A stretch of 64,000 bases of DNA from Streptomyces sp. NBC_00878 (GTDB lineage: Bacteria > Actinomycetota > Actinomycetes > Streptomycetales > Streptomycetaceae): positions 7,874,001 through 7,938,000 of the forward strand of contig NZ_JAPEOK010000001.1 of NCBI RefSeq assembly GCF_026341515.1, written 5' to 3'. Within the stretch, counting starts at the first letter, position 1, and each line of letters begins with the position of its first letter. Below the pieces are notes generated by a model that was not told the DNA's origin, made no database searches, and saw only the letters and a list, made by a program, of their open reading frames with translations. Made by a program: the position numbers and the translations under genes. Below are positions 26,616-35,941 of this stretch, piece by piece.

Positions 26616-27743
26616 TTACGCACGATTTCGGTCCCCAGGAGCCGAAGCCGTCGAGCCCCTCACCACCAGTTCCGGCATGAACACGAACTCGCTGTGGGGC
26701 GCCGGTGTCCCGCCGATCTCCTCCAGCAACGTGCGCACCGCCGCCTGGCCCATGGCCGGGACCGGCTTGCGGATGGTTGTGAGGGGCGGATCCGTGAACG
26801 CGATCAAGGGGGAGTCGTCGAAGCCGACCACGGAGACGTCGTCGGGGACTTCGAGGCCGCGCTGCCGGGCGGCCCGTATGGCGCCGAGCGCCATCATGTC
26901 GCTCGCGCAGACGATGGCCGTGCAGCCGCGGTCGATGAGCGCCGCGGTGGCCGCCTGGCCGCCCTCCAGCGTGTACAGCGAGTGCTGGACCAGTCGCTCT
27001 TCGATGTCGATGGCGGCCAGGCCCAGCAGGTCCTGCATCGTGCGGACGAAGCCCTCGATCTTTCGCTGGACCGGTACGAACCGCTTCGGGCCCAGGGCGA
27101 GCCCGATGTTGGTGTGACCGAGCGAGACGAGGTGGGTGACCGCCAGCGCCATCGCCGCCCGGTCGTCCGGCGAGATGAAGGGCGCCTGCACCTTCGGGGA
27201 GAAACCGTCGACGAGCACGAACGGCACACCCTGGCCGCGCAGTTGCTCGTACCGCTGCATGTCCGCGGAGGTGTCCGCGTGCAGTCCGGAGACGAAGATG
27301 ATGCCGGCGACGCCCCGGTCGACCAGCATCTCGGTCAGCTCGTCCTCGGTGGAGCCGCCCGGTGTCTGGGTCGCGAGGACCGGGGTGTAGCCCTGCCGGG
27401 TCAGCGCCTGGCCGATCACCTGGGCCAGGGCCGGGAATATCGGGTTCTCCAGCTCCGGGGTTATGAGTCCGACGAGTCCCTCGCTGCGCTGTCGCAGGCG
27501 GACCGGGCGCTCGTAGCCCAGTACGTCGAGCGCGGCCAGTACGGACTGGCGGGTGGTCGCGGCGACGCCCGGTTTTCCGTTCAGGACGCGGCTGACGGTC
27601 GCTTCGCTCACGCCCGCCTGGGCTGCGATGTCGGCAAGCCGTGTGGTCACAGGGTTGGACTGTACCGGCCGGGTCTCGCCTTGCCCACCGAACGAACGCC
27701 GGGCGCGGGCACCTGATCGGCCCGCTCGGGGCTGCTGCGTCAT
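26616..27743 (-). CDS. malR: LacI family repressor of maltose genes
   Basis: 375 residues from ATG 27743, with GAGG upstream. The LacI helix-turn-helix and hinge read TRLADIAAQAGVSEATVSRVLNGKPGVAATTRQSVLAALDVLGY at about 36-80, after a Streptomyces-type basic extension. The periplasmic-binding-like effector domain follows (VGLITPELENPIFPALAQVIGQ...; TAIVCASDMMALGAIRAARQRGLEVPDDVSVVGFDDSPLI). Divergent to malE. In S. coelicolor MalR represses malEFG and starch genes and is relieved by maltose-derived ligand. Repeated CTTGCAG/TTGCWGCAA motifs in the shared intergenic region are its expected sites. Confidence 0.93.
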   Translation of the reverse strand: MTQQPRAGRSGARARRSFGGQGETRPVQSNPVTTRLADIAAQAGVSEATVSRVLNGKPGVAATTRQSVLAALDVLGYERPVRLRQRSEGLVGLITPELENPIFPALAQVIGQALTRQGYTPVLATQTPGGSTEDELTEMLVDRGVAGIIFVSGLHADTSADMQRYEQLRGQGVPFVLVDGFSPKVQAPFISPDDRAAMALAVTHLVSLGHTNIGLALGPKRFVPVQRKIEGFVRTMQDLLGLAAIDIEERLVQHSLYTLEGGQAATAALIDRGCTAIVCASDMMALGAIRAARQRGLEVPDDVSVVGFDDSPLIAFTDPPLTTIRKPVPAMGQAAVRTLLEEIGGTPAPHSEFVFMPELVVRGSTASAPGDRNRA

Positions 27744-27826
27744 CGCGTTCCCTCGTGATTCTGGTTGGCGTTCCGGGCTGTGTCCGTCGCGTACGCGCTG
27801 TGTGCGCCCGCGGGAAATGGGGTGTT

Positions 27827-28001
27827 CCTGCAAGGTGCCGACGGGGCGATGATCCCTGTGACCGACGGGTATGGCAAGAGTTTGCAGGACCTTGCAGGCT
27901 GCCCCTTGCCCGGTGGGGGCTTGTGGTGTGGGGGTGGGGGATGGCTGGGGGAGGTCACGGCGGTGTAACTGTGCAGTGGTCTTGCAGTTTTTTGCTGCAA
28001 G
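27827..28001. promoter_or_regulatory. Cluster of MalR-type operator motifs upstream of malE
   Basis: Within the 393-bp malR-malE gap, CCTGCAAGG (27827), TTTGCAGG (27881) and CCTTGCAGG (27890) are followed by a strong inverted repeat CTTGCAG-7 bp-CTGCAAG (27981-28001). The latter contains the core TTGCTGCAA (27992-28000). CTTGCA recurs at 28015. The core TTGCWGCAA is shared with the amylase and pullulanase upstream regions. No gene lies in the gap. A clear -35/-10 pair could not be fixed. Confidence 0.8.
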
Positions 28002-28136
28002 GTCTTTCGCGTTGCTTGCATCGCTGTTACGTTCACGTCGCCCGGCGGCGGCAACGGCGCGGTCGGCAAGTCGACAGGAACGGCGGACGGGGCCGATTTC
28101 TGTGAGCACACGGGCTTAAACCCTCAAGGAGAACTC

Positions 28137-29408
28137 ATGCGGCGTGGCATAGCGGCCACCGCACTGGTGGCGTCCCTCGCCCTCGCGGCGACGGCCTGCG
28201 GCGGCGACAGCGACAGTGGCGAGGCGGACGGCCCGGTCACCATCACATGGTGGGACACGTCCAACGCCACCAACGAGGCACCGGTGTACAAGGCCCTCGC
28301 GAAGGAATTCGAGCAGGCCAACCCGGACATCAAGGTCACGTACGTCAACGTGCCGTTCGACCAGGCGCAGAACAAGTTCGACACCGCCGCCGGTTCCAAG
28401 GGCGCCCCGGACATCCTGCGCTCGGAGGTCGGCTGGACCCCCGCTTTCGCCAAGAAGGGCTTCTTCCTGCCGCTCGACGGCACCGAAGCCCTCGCGGACC
28501 AGGCCAAGTTCCAGCCCAGCCTCATCGAGCAGGCCAAGTACGACGGCAAGACGTACGGCGTGCCGCTGGTCACCGACACCCTCGCGCTGGTCTACAACAA
28601 GGCTCTCTTCGAGAAGGCCGGCATCGACAAGGCGCCCGCCACCTGGGCCGACCTCAAGACCGACGCCGCCACCATCAAGGCGAAGACCGGCGTCGACGGC
28701 TACTGGGGCTCCACCCAGGCCTACTACGCGCAGTCCTTCCTCTACGGCGAGGGCACCGACACTGTCGATGCCGAGGGCAAGAAGATCACCGTCGCCTCCC
28801 CCGAGGCCAAGAAGGCCTACGGCACCTGGCAGGGCCTCTTCGACGGCAAGGGCCTGCACAAGGCCGACACCACCGCCGACGCGTACGCCCACATCCAGGA
28901 CGCCTTCGTCAGCGGCAAGGTCGCCGCGATCGTCCAGGGCCCCTGGGAGATCACGAACTTCTACAAGGGCTCGGCCTTCAAGGACAAGGCCAACCTCGGC
29001 ATCGCCACCGTCCCGGCCGGCTCCAGCGGCAAGGCGGGCGCCCCGACCGGCGGCCACAACCTCTCCGTGTACGCGGGCTCGGACAAGGCCCACCAGGAGG
29101 CCTCGCTGAAGTTCCTGAAGTTCATGACCTCGGCCAAGTCCCAGGAGACGATCGCCCTCAAGAACTCCACGCTGCCGACGCGCGACGACGCCTACACCAC
29201 CGAGGTCAAGGCCGACCCGGGCATCGCCGGCTACCAGGGCGTGCTCTCCGCCGCCCAGCCGCGTCCGGCACTGCCCGAGTACAGCTCGCTGTGGGGCCCG
29301 CTCGACACCGAACTGCCCAAGATCGCCGGTGGCAAGGAATCGCTGGACAAGGGCCTGAGCACCGCGGAGACCGCGATCGCCAAGCTGGTCCCGGACTTCA
29401 GCAAGTGA
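28137..29408 (+). CDS. malE: Maltose/maltodextrin ABC transporter substrate-binding lipoprotein
   Basis: 423 residues; AAGGAG precedes the ATG at 28137. The lipoprotein signal ends in LAATAC (lipidated Cys21). The mature protein is a family 1 solute-binding protein: TITWWDTSNATNEAPVYKALAKEFEQANPDIKV, GAPDILRSEVGWTPAFAKKG, GVPLVTDTLALVYNKALFEKAGI and AAIVQGPWEITNFY. It is anchored on the outer membrane face and delivers maltose or maltodextrin to MalFG. It is the first gene of malEFG; the ATPase gene is absent here, and in Streptomyces a shared MsiK encoded elsewhere is used. Confidence 0.95.
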   Translation: MRRGIAATALVASLALAATACGGDSDSGEADGPVTITWWDTSNATNEAPVYKALAKEFEQANPDIKVTYVNVPFDQAQNKFDTAAGSKGAPDILRSEVGWTPAFAKKGFFLPLDGTEALADQAKFQPSLIEQAKYDGKTYGVPLVTDTLALVYNKALFEKAGIDKAPATWADLKTDAATIKAKTGVDGYWGSTQAYYAQSFLYGEGTDTVDAEGKKITVASPEAKKAYGTWQGLFDGKGLHKADTTADAYAHIQDAFVSGKVAAIVQGPWEITNFYKGSAFKDKANLGIATVPAGSSGKAGAPTGGHNLSVYAGSDKAHQEASLKFLKFMTSAKSQETIALKNSTLPTRDDAYTTEVKADPGIAGYQGVLSAAQPRPALPEYSSLWGPLDTELPKIAGGKESLDKGLSTAETAIAKLVPDFSK

Positions 29409-29413
29409 CCTGT

Positions 29414-29476
29414 GTGGCCGTCGGATCCGCCGGGCCCCGTGAGACAGGGGTCAGGGGGGACGGATCCGACGGCCAC
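29414..29476 (+). terminator. malE-malF intercistronic hairpin
   Basis: Perfect 16-bp arms (GTGGCCGTCGGATCCG at 29414-29429; its complement at 29461-29476) with a 31-nt loop follow the malE stop by 5 bp. Such structures usually give partial termination or 3'-end protection, leaving binding protein in excess over permeases. Confidence 0.85.
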
Positions 29477-29532
29477 CGGCCGTGTCTCCCGAACGTGCGC
29501 CCAACCGCTGATTTTCCAGAAGGTGTCGAACC

Positions 29533-30537
29533 ATGACAGTCGTCATCGACCGCGCGACCGGCAAGCGCCGCGGTGACCGGGCCCCACGCCCCGGTCGGCT
29601 CCAGCGCCTGAAGCACTCGTACCAGAAGTACTGGTACGCGTACGCGATGATCGCCCCGGTGATCGTCGTGCTCGGTGTGCTGGTGCTCTATCCGCTGGTG
29701 CGGGGCATCTACCTGACGTTCACCGACGCCAACAGCCTCAACTCGGCCCGCACGATCGGCGTCAACCACATCGACGCCACCTACGAGTTCATCGGCCTGG
29801 ACAACTACGCCGACATCCTGTGGGGACCGACCGCGTACGACCGTTTCTGGTCGCACTTCATCTGGACGATCGTGTGGACGGCTCTGTGTGTGCTGCTCCA
29901 CTACGCCATCGGCCTCGGGCTTGCGCTGCTGCTCAACCAGAAGCTGCGGGGTCGCACGTTCTACCGGCTCATTCTTGTGCTGCCGTGGGCCGTGCCGACC
30001 TTCGTCACTGTTTTCGGCTGGCGCTTCATGCTGGCCGACGGTGGTGTCATCAACTCCATGCTGGACGCGGTGCATCTGCCCTCGCCGCTGTGGCTGGAGG
30101 ACACCTTCTGGCAGCGGTTCGCCGCGATCATGGTCAACACCTGGTGCGGTGTGCCGTTCATGATGGTCTCGCTGCTCGGCGGACTTCAGTCCATCGACGG
30201 CGCCCTGTACGAGGCCGCCGAGATGGACGGTGCGGGCGCCTGGCAGCGCTTCCGGCACGTCACCCTGCCGGGGCTGCGATCGGTCAGCTCCACCGTCGTC
30301 CTGCTGGGCGTCATCTGGACGTTCAACCAGTTCGCCATCATCTTCCTGCTCTTCGGCGACACCGCGCCGGACGCGCAGATCCTCGTCACCTGGGCCTATT
30401 ACCTGGGCTTCGGCCAGCAGCCGCGCGACTACGCGCAGTCCGCCGCGTACGGCGTGCTGCTGCTCTCCATCCTGATCGTCTTCACCTCCGTCTACCGCCG
30501 CTGGCTGGCCCGCGATGAGCAGCAGCTCGCGATCTGA
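29533..30537 (+). CDS. malF: Maltose/maltodextrin ABC transporter permease MalF
   Basis: 334 residues. A basic cytoplasmic N-terminus precedes six TM helices (first: YAMIAPVIVVLGVLVLYPLVRGIYLTF). The EAA loop that docks with the ATPase reads ALYEAAEMDGAGAWQRFRHVTLPGL. GAAGG upstream of the ATG gives the start. It is shorter than enterobacterial MalF because the large periplasmic P2 loop is missing, as usual in Gram-positives. Cotranscribed with malG 13 bp downstream. Confidence 0.95.
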   Translation: MTVVIDRATGKRRGDRAPRPGRLQRLKHSYQKYWYAYAMIAPVIVVLGVLVLYPLVRGIYLTFTDANSLNSARTIGVNHIDATYEFIGLDNYADILWGPTAYDRFWSHFIWTIVWTALCVLLHYAIGLGLALLLNQKLRGRTFYRLILVLPWAVPTFVTVFGWRFMLADGGVINSMLDAVHLPSPLWLEDTFWQRFAAIMVNTWCGVPFMMVSLLGGLQSIDGALYEAAEMDGAGAWQRFRHVTLPGLRSVSSTVVLLGVIWTFNQFAIIFLLFGDTAPDAQILVTWAYYLGFGQQPRDYAQSAAYGVLLLSILIVFTSVYRRWLARDEQQLAI

Positions 30538-30550
30538 GGCAGGAGTCCCC

Positions 30551-31462
30551 ATGAGCACCACGACAGTCAAGACCCCCGCCCCGGCGGACAAGGTCCCCGC
30601 GGACACCGCCCCGGCGGGCAAGGGGCCGCGGCGCGGCGGGCGCGGCCTCGCCGGGTCCCTGACCTCGCACGGCATCCTCACCGTCGCGAGCCTGATCGCG
30701 CTCTTCCCGATCGCCTGGCTCATCTACCTGTCCCTCGGCCCGGACAAGGACGACTACCTGCACCCCGGGGACATCCTCGGCAAGATGACGCTCGACAACT
30801 ACGCGTTCGTACTCCAGCACACGCCGTTCTTCGACTGGCTGAAGAGCACGCTCATCGTGTCGCTCGGTACGACCGTCATCGGCGTGATGGTGGCGGCCAC
30901 GACGGGTTACGCGGTCTCCCGCATGCGCTTCCCCGGCTACAAGAAGTTCATGTGGGTCCTGCTCGTCACCCAGATGTTCCCGGTCGCCGTACTGATGGTC
31001 CCGATGTACGAGATCCTCTCCGAACTCCAGCTCATCGATGAGTACCTGGGTCTGATCCTCGTCAACTGCTCGACGGCCGTGCCGTACTGCGCCTGGCTGC
31101 TCAAGGGATACTTCGACACCATCCCCTTCGAGATCGACGAGGCCGGACGCGTCGACGGGCTCTCGCCCTTCGGTACGTTCGCACGGCTGATCCTGCCGCT
31201 CGCCAAGCCGGGGCTGGCCGTTGCCGCCTTCTACAGTTTCATCACCGCGTTCGGCGAGGTCGCCTTCGCCTCGACGTTCATGCTGTCCGACACGAAGTAC
31301 ACGTTCGCCGTCGGTCTGCAGAGCTTCGTCAGCGAGCACGACGCGCAGCGCAACCTCATGGCCGCCACCGCGGTGTTGGTGGCCATCCCGGTCTCCGCCT
31401 TCTTCTACCTTGTACAGAAGAACCTGGTGACCGGGCTTACCGCGGGCGGTACGAAGGGTTAG
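30551..31462 (+). CDS. malG: Maltose/maltodextrin ABC transporter permease MalG
   Basis: 303 residues from ATG 30551 behind AGGAG; an in-frame start at 30515 overlaps malF and is not needed. A Pro/Ala/Lys-rich N-terminus is followed by six TM helices. The EAA motif is EIDEAGRVDGLSPFGTFARLILPLAKPG. It forms the translocation channel with MalF. The gene is followed by a hairpin repeat at 31529-31550, a possible operon terminator. Confidence 0.95.
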   Translation: MSTTTVKTPAPADKVPADTAPAGKGPRRGGRGLAGSLTSHGILTVASLIALFPIAWLIYLSLGPDKDDYLHPGDILGKMTLDNYAFVLQHTPFFDWLKSTLIVSLGTTVIGVMVAATTGYAVSRMRFPGYKKFMWVLLVTQMFPVAVLMVPMYEILSELQLIDEYLGLILVNCSTAVPYCAWLLKGYFDTIPFEIDEAGRVDGLSPFGTFARLILPLAKPGLAVAAFYSFITAFGEVAFASTFMLSDTKYTFAVGLQSFVSEHDAQRNLMAATAVLVAIPVSAFFYLVQKNLVTGLTAGGTKG

Positions 31463-31508
31463 CCGTTCGCGGCGAGCCATGAGGTCGTCGGTCGTCCGGC
31501 GGCCCGTC

Positions 31509-31550
31509 GTGGCTGGTCGCGCAGTTCCCCGCGCCCCTTTCGGGGCGCGG
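31509..31550. repeat. Dispersed Streptomyces-type palindromic repeat with terminator-like hairpin
   Basis: Starts GTGGCTGGTCGCGCAGTTCC and ends in a 9-bp hairpin CCGCGCCCC-TTTC-GGGGCGCGG (31529-31550). Its first part matches the ends of the 13333-13534 element and the 25343 copy. Position after malG suggests it doubles as a terminator. Confidence 0.8.
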
Positions 31551-31659
31551 GTGGCGGTCGCGGTGTCCATCCGACCCCGCTGACATCGCGGCCGCCTCGT
31601 CAGTAGTCCCACAAACGAAGAAGACACCCGCCGCTACGGCGACTCCATGACCGAACACT

Positions 31660-31702
31660 TCCCCCACTCTCGACTGCGCTCGAGCGGGGGCACCCCCATC
31701 GC
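31660..31702. repeat. Dispersed repeat, second family (copy 1)
   Basis: TCCCCCACTCTCGACTGCGC followed by TCGAGCGGGGGCACCCCCAT, 13 bp before the alpha-glucosidase start. CTCGA/TCGAG and C5/G5 can pair. The reverse complement matches the insertion inside the pullulanase gene at 39034-39080. Confidence 0.85.
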
Positions 31703-31714
31703 CTCAAGGATGTT

Positions 31715-33409
31715 ATGAGCCAGCACTCGGCCGACCCGGCCCCGGCCTCCGCCCTCGTCACCGTCGCCGACCGTCGCGACTGGTGGCGCGACGCGGTGAT
31801 CTACCAGGTCTATCCGCGCAGCTTCGCCGACAGCAACGGCGACGGCATGGGCGACCTGGAGGGCGTACGTTCCCGACTCCCGTATCTGCGCGACCTCGGC
31901 GTGGACGCCGTGTGGCTCAGCCCCTTCTACGCTTCGCCGCAGGCCGACGCCGGCTACGACGTGGCCGATTACCGGGCTGTCGACCCCATGTTCGGCAACC
32001 TGCTCGACGCCGACGCGCTGATCCGGGACGCCCATGATCTCGCCCTGCGGGTCATCGTCGACCTCGTGCCCAACCACTCCTCGGACCAGCACGAGTGGTT
32101 CAAGCGGGCCCTCGCGGAGGGGCCGGGTTCGCCTCTTCGGGAGCGCTATCACTTCCGGGCGGGGAAGGGCGCGGACGGTGAACTGCCGCCCAACGACTGG
32201 GAGTCCATCTTCGGCGGCCCCGCCTGGACGCGGGTGACCGAGCCGGACGGCACCCCCGGCGAGTGGTATCTGCACCTCTTCGCGCCCGAGCAGCCCGACT
32301 TCAACTGGGACCACCCGGCCGTCGGCGACGAGTTCCGCTCGATCCTGCGGTTCTGGCTCGACATGGGCGTCGACGGCTTCCGTATCGACGTGGCCCACGG
32401 GCTGGTCAAGGCGGACGGGCTGCCCGATCTGGGTACGCACGACCAGGTGAAGCTGCTGGGCAACGATGTCATGCCGTTCTTCGACCAGGACGGCGTCCAC
32501 GAGGTCTACCGGGCCTGGCGGATCGTCCTCGACGAGTACGCGGGCGAGAGGATTTTCGTCGCCGAGGCGTGGACTCCGACCATCGAGCGCACCGCCAACT
32601 ACGTTCGGCCCGACGAGCTGCACCAGGCCTTCAACTTCCAGTATCTGAGCACCCATTGGGACGCCGGAGAGCTGCGCTCCTGTGTCGACCGGACCCTTGA
32701 CGCGATGCGCCCCGTGGGCGCGCCCGCCACCTGGGTGCTGTCCAACCACGACGTGACCCGGCACGCCACCCGGTTCGCCAACCCGGCCGGGCTCGGCACC
32801 CAGATCCGTACCGCCGGAGACCGCCGACTGGGCCTGCGCCGGGCCCGTGCGGCCACGCTGCTGATGCTCGCGCTGCCCGGGTCCGCGTACCTGTACCAGG
32901 GCGAGGAGCTGGGCCTGCCCGACGTCGTCGACCTGCCCGACGAGGTGCGCCAGGACCCCGCTTACTTCCGGGGCGCGGGCCAGGACGGGTTCCGCGACGG
33001 GTGCCGGGTGCCGATCCCGTGGACCCGGGACGGCTCGTCGTACGGCTTCGGCAGCGGGGGCAGCTGGCTGCCCCAGCCGTCCGGCTGGGGCGAGTTGAGC
33101 ATCGAGGCGCAGACCGGGGTGGCGGGTTCGACGCTCGAGCTGTACCGGTCCGCGCTCGCCGTCCGGAGCGAGCACGCCGACCTCGGCGCGGGCGACCGCG
33201 TCGAGTGGCTGAGGGCACCCGAGGGTGTTCTCGCCTTCCGGCGTGGGGCGTTCGTCTGCACCACCAACACCGGCGCCGAGGCGGTGACCGTCCCGGCGCA
33301 CGGGCGCGTGCTGCTCACGAGCGGCGACGCGAGTGGCGAGGTGACCGTGACGGACGACGGCGAGGCGAAGCTGCCCGCCGACACCACAGCGTGGTGGACC
33401 GCTGACTGA
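31715..33409 (+). CDS. GH13 alpha-glucosidase (cytoplasmic)
   Basis: 564 residues without signal peptide. GH13 regions: [34 protein letters not shown], nucleophile in [11 protein letters not shown] (Asp), acid/base in FVAEAW (Glu) and transition-state Asp in [10 protein letters not shown]. It resembles oligo-1,6-/alpha-glucosidases (trehalulose-hydrolase-like group) that hydrolyse imported maltose and short maltodextrins. The start ATG 31715 has AAGG upstream. Downstream of malEFG and in the same direction, so it supplies intracellular breakdown of the imported sugars. No TTGCWGCAA box lies directly before it, suggesting read-through from the mal operon or another promoter. Confidence 0.93.
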   Translation: MSQHSADPAPASALVTVADRRDWWRDAVIYQVYPRSFADSNGDGMGDLEGVRSRLPYLRDLGVDAVWLSPFYASPQADAGYDVADYRAVDPMFGNLLDADALIRDAHDLALRVIVDLVPNHSSDQHEWFKRALAEGPGSPLRERYHFRAGKGADGELPPNDWESIFGGPAWTRVTEPDGTPGEWYLHLFAPEQPDFNWDHPAVGDEFRSILRFWLDMGVDGFRIDVAHGLVKADGLPDLGTHDQVKLLGNDVMPFFDQDGVHEVYRAWRIVLDEYAGERIFVAEAWTPTIERTANYVRPDELHQAFNFQYLSTHWDAGELRSCVDRTLDAMRPVGAPATWVLSNHDVTRHATRFANPAGLGTQIRTAGDRRLGLRRARAATLLMLALPGSAYLYQGEELGLPDVVDLPDEVRQDPAYFRGAGQDGFRDGCRVPIPWTRDGSSYGFGSGGSWLPQPSGWGELSIEAQTGVAGSTLELYRSALAVRSEHADLGAGDRVEWLRAPEGVLAFRRGAFVCTTNTGAEAVTVPAHGRVLLTSGDASGEVTVTDDGEAKLPADTTAWWTAD

Positions 33410-33530
33410 TCGTCCATCAGTCGTCCATCAACCGAGAGGTTCTGCAAGAACTTTCCGGAATTTTCAGAAGCCCGTCTTCCGCTCTGGGAGGCGGGCTTCT
33501 ACTATCTGGCGCACCGCATGGCCGTTGAAT

Positions 33531-33541
33531 CTTGCAGCAAG
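33531..33541 (+). promoter_or_regulatory. MalR-type operator upstream of alpha-amylase gene
   Basis: CTTGCAGCAAG contains the core TTGCAGCAA (33532-33540), 66 bp before the amylase start. A looser copy, TTCTGCAAGAA, lies at 33440-33450. It matches the core upstream of malE and pullulanase; CTGCAAG-type repeats are known glucose/MalR control sites in Streptomyces amylase promoters. Confidence 0.8.
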
Positions 33542-33605
33542 AACCTTCAACGGCACGCCCTTCACACGCCCTTCGTACGCCCTTCAACGGAGAAGGACCC
33601 CCCAC

Positions 33606-34988
33606 ATGGCCAAGAGAGCTCTTTCCGGCGCGCTCGCCCTCGCGGCAGCCGCGCTCGTCGTCCCCGCGAGCACCACGGGCACCGCGTACGCCTCCCCGCC
33701 CGGCACCAAGGACGTCACCGCCGTCCTCTTCGAGTGGACCTTCGCCTCGGTCGCCAAGGAGTGCACCAACCGCCTGGGCCCGGCCGGTTACGGATACGTC
33801 CAGGTCTCGCCGCCCGCCGAGCACATACAGGGCTCGCAGTGGTGGACCTCGTACCAGCCGGTCAGCTACAAGATCGCCGGGCGGCTCGGTGACCGTACGG
33901 CCTTCCAGAGCATGGTCAGCACCTGTCACGCGGCGGGTGTGAAGGTGGTCGCCGACTCGGTGATCAACCACATGTCGGCGGGCAGCGGCACGGGTACCGG
34001 CGGCTCCTCGTACACGAAGTACGACTACCCGGGGCTGTACTCGTCCTTCGACTTCGACGACTGCACGGCGACGATCAGCGACTACACGAACCGCGGCAAC
34101 GTCCAGAACTGCGAACTTGTCGGGCTCGCCGACCTGGACACCGGCGAGGAGTACGTGCGCGGGGCCATCGCGACGTACCTGAACGACCTGCTCTCGCTGG
34201 GTGTCGACGGCTTCCGCATCGACGCGGCCAAGCACATCCCGGCCGCCGACCTCGCCAACATCAAGGGCCGGCTGAGCAATTCGTCCGCGTACTGGAAGCA
34301 GGAGGCCATCTACGGTACGGGCGAGGCCGTCCAGCCCAGCGAGTACACGGGCAGCGGCGATGTCCAGGAGTTCCGGTACGCGTTCGATCTCAAGCGGGTC
34401 TTCAACAACGAGAACCTCGCCTACCTGAAGAACTACGGCGAGGGCTGGGGCTATATGAGCAGCGGGGTCTCGGGCGTCTTCGTCGACAACCACGACACCG
34501 AGCGCAACGGCAGCACCCTCAACTACAAGGACGGCGCGAACTACACGCTGGCCAACGTCTTCATGCTGGCCTGGCCCTACGGGGCGCCCGACATCAACTC
34601 CGGCTACGAGTTCTCCTCGACGGACGCGGGTCCGCCCAACGGCGGTACGGTCAAAGCCTGTTGGCAGGACGGCTGGAAGTGCCAGCACGCCTGGCCGGAG
34701 ATCCAGTCGATGGTCGCGTTCCGCAACGCGACGCGCGGCGAGTCCGTCACCAACTGGTGGGACAACGGGGGCGACGCCATCGCCTTCGGCCGGGGCGCCA
34801 AGGGCTTCGTGGCCATCAACCACGAGTCGTCCGCGCTGACCCGCACCTATCAGACCTCGCTCGCGGCGGGCACGTACTGCGATGTCCAGAGCAACACGAC
34901 CATGACGGTCAACAGCTCGGGTCAACTCACGGCGACGCTGGGCACGAACACTGCCCTGGCGGTCTACTCGGGCAAGTCGAGCTGCTGA
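33606..34988 (+). CDS. Secreted alpha-amylase (GH13)
   Basis: 460 residues from ATG 33606 with GAAGGA upstream. The Sec signal peptide ends near STTGTAYA. The GH13 domain is of the Streptomyces/animal-type amylase (subfamily 32-like): [43 protein letters not shown], nucleophile in [11 protein letters not shown], acid/base Glu in IYGTGEAV and Asp in [11 protein letters not shown]. The C-terminal beta domain ends at AVYSGKSSC. There is no separate starch-binding domain. It cuts starch outside the cell to feed MalEFG. Likely repressed by MalR. Confidence 0.95.
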   Translation: MAKRALSGALALAAAALVVPASTTGTAYASPPGTKDVTAVLFEWTFASVAKECTNRLGPAGYGYVQVSPPAEHIQGSQWWTSYQPVSYKIAGRLGDRTAFQSMVSTCHAAGVKVVADSVINHMSAGSGTGTGGSSYTKYDYPGLYSSFDFDDCTATISDYTNRGNVQNCELVGLADLDTGEEYVRGAIATYLNDLLSLGVDGFRIDAAKHIPAADLANIKGRLSNSSAYWKQEAIYGTGEAVQPSEYTGSGDVQEFRYAFDLKRVFNNENLAYLKNYGEGWGYMSSGVSGVFVDNHDTERNGSTLNYKDGANYTLANVFMLAWPYGAPDINSGYEFSSTDAGPPNGGTVKACWQDGWKCQHAWPEIQSMVAFRNATRGESVTNWWDNGGDAIAFGRGAKGFVAINHESSALTRTYQTSLAAGTYCDVQSNTTMTVNSSGQLTATLGTNTALAVYSGKSSC

Positions 34989-35019
34989 GCACGGACCGCG
35001 TCAGTTGCTGAGGGACCGT

Positions 35020-35037
35020 GCACGTCAGCTGACGTGC
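35020..35037. terminator. 18-bp perfect palindrome at convergent gene ends
   Basis: GCACGTCAGCTGACGTGC overlaps the last codons of the 35025 gene and lies 32 bp past the amylase stop. Near it, GCACGG (34989) can pair with CCGTGC (35016). A plausible two-way terminator. Confidence 0.55.
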
Positions 35038-35879
35038 GACGACGACAGGAGACGGTCGATCTCGGCCTTCTTGTAGTAGTCGGTGCCACCGACGGTGATG
35101 TGCTTGCGCGGGGCGTTCCCGCGGCGCAGCAGGGTCCTGACCCGCTCGCGCCGCTGCTCGGGGGTCCCGCTGTGGCCGGCCCGCTCAAGGAGTCCCGCGA
35201 TGGCGCTGCGGGGGATGAGCAGATGGCAGCCCATCACCTGCTCGGCGGCCCGGGCGAGGTAGGCCCGTGCCACGGCGGGGGCGACTCCCAGCTCTTCGGC
35301 GAGAGTCGCCGTCGTCAGGTCCTCCGGTCCGGCCAGTGCCGACTTCAGCCGTGCGACGACTTCCGGGATACGCCCTTCCTCGCGACGTGCCGCGTATCCC
35401 GGACGCTCGGTGTCGTACCAGAGGAACCACTCGGACACGGCCGCCGCGTCGCGCCCGCGCCCGGCAGCCCGGGGGAACGGCCTGGCCGGGTGGTTCTCGT
35501 ACGACTTCGCCAGGTTGCTGACGGCCCCGGGGGTCACCCCGCGCCGCCGGGCGATGTCGACCCACCCCCACTGCTCGCCGGGGGCATGACTCAACCGCCG
35601 AGGCTCTTCGGCCAGGCGCGGACCGGTCCACGGCACGGTGGTGCCGTCCCTGGGTCCGAAGAGGCGTTTGCGGGCCAGGGTCGCGGCGGCCTCGCGCTCG
35701 ATGAGCTGGGTGTTGTGCGGGCCCGTCCGGGTCTCGGACGGGGCCAGGGGGCCTGCGGCCAGCCAGTTGCGGACGGTCTTCTCCGTGACTCCCGCCAGCT
35801 CCCGCATCTGCCTGCGGGTGATCCAGGCGTCCCCCAGTGCGGCGAGCCGCTGCTCGAACTGTTCTCGTGTCGTAGCCAT
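35025..35879 (-). CDS. Unrecognised protein with several helix-turn-helix-like segments
   Basis: 284 residues, no TM segment. Three regions look like helix-turn-helix: ITRRQMRELAGVTEKTVRNWLAAG (about 20-43, Mer/Xre-like), WVDIARRRGVTPGAVSNLAKS (about 105-125) and TTATLAEELGVAPAVARAYLARAAE (about 190-215). The C-terminus, HITVGGTDYYKKAEIDRLL, resembles a further excisionase-like module. It may be a DNA-binding adaptor rather than a classical repressor. It lies 62 bp downstream of the 35942 gene on the same strand, and the pair interrupts the amylase-pullulanase block. Family not recognised. Confidence 0.75.
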   Translation of the reverse strand: MATTREQFEQRLAALGDAWITRRQMRELAGVTEKTVRNWLAAGPLAPSETRTGPHNTQLIEREAAATLARKRLFGPRDGTTVPWTGPRLAEEPRRLSHAPGEQWGWVDIARRRGVTPGAVSNLAKSYENHPARPFPRAAGRGRDAAAVSEWFLWYDTERPGYAARREEGRIPEVVARLKSALAGPEDLTTATLAEELGVAPAVARAYLARAAEQVMGCHLLIPRSAIAGLLERAGHSGTPEQRRERVRTLLRRGNAPRKHITVGGTDYYKKAEIDRLLSSSHVS

Positions 35880-35941
35880 CTAGTTCATCGTCGCGTATCG
35901 CGCGTCGCGTGATGCGGGCCGCCCCCCAGGTGTGGCGGACG

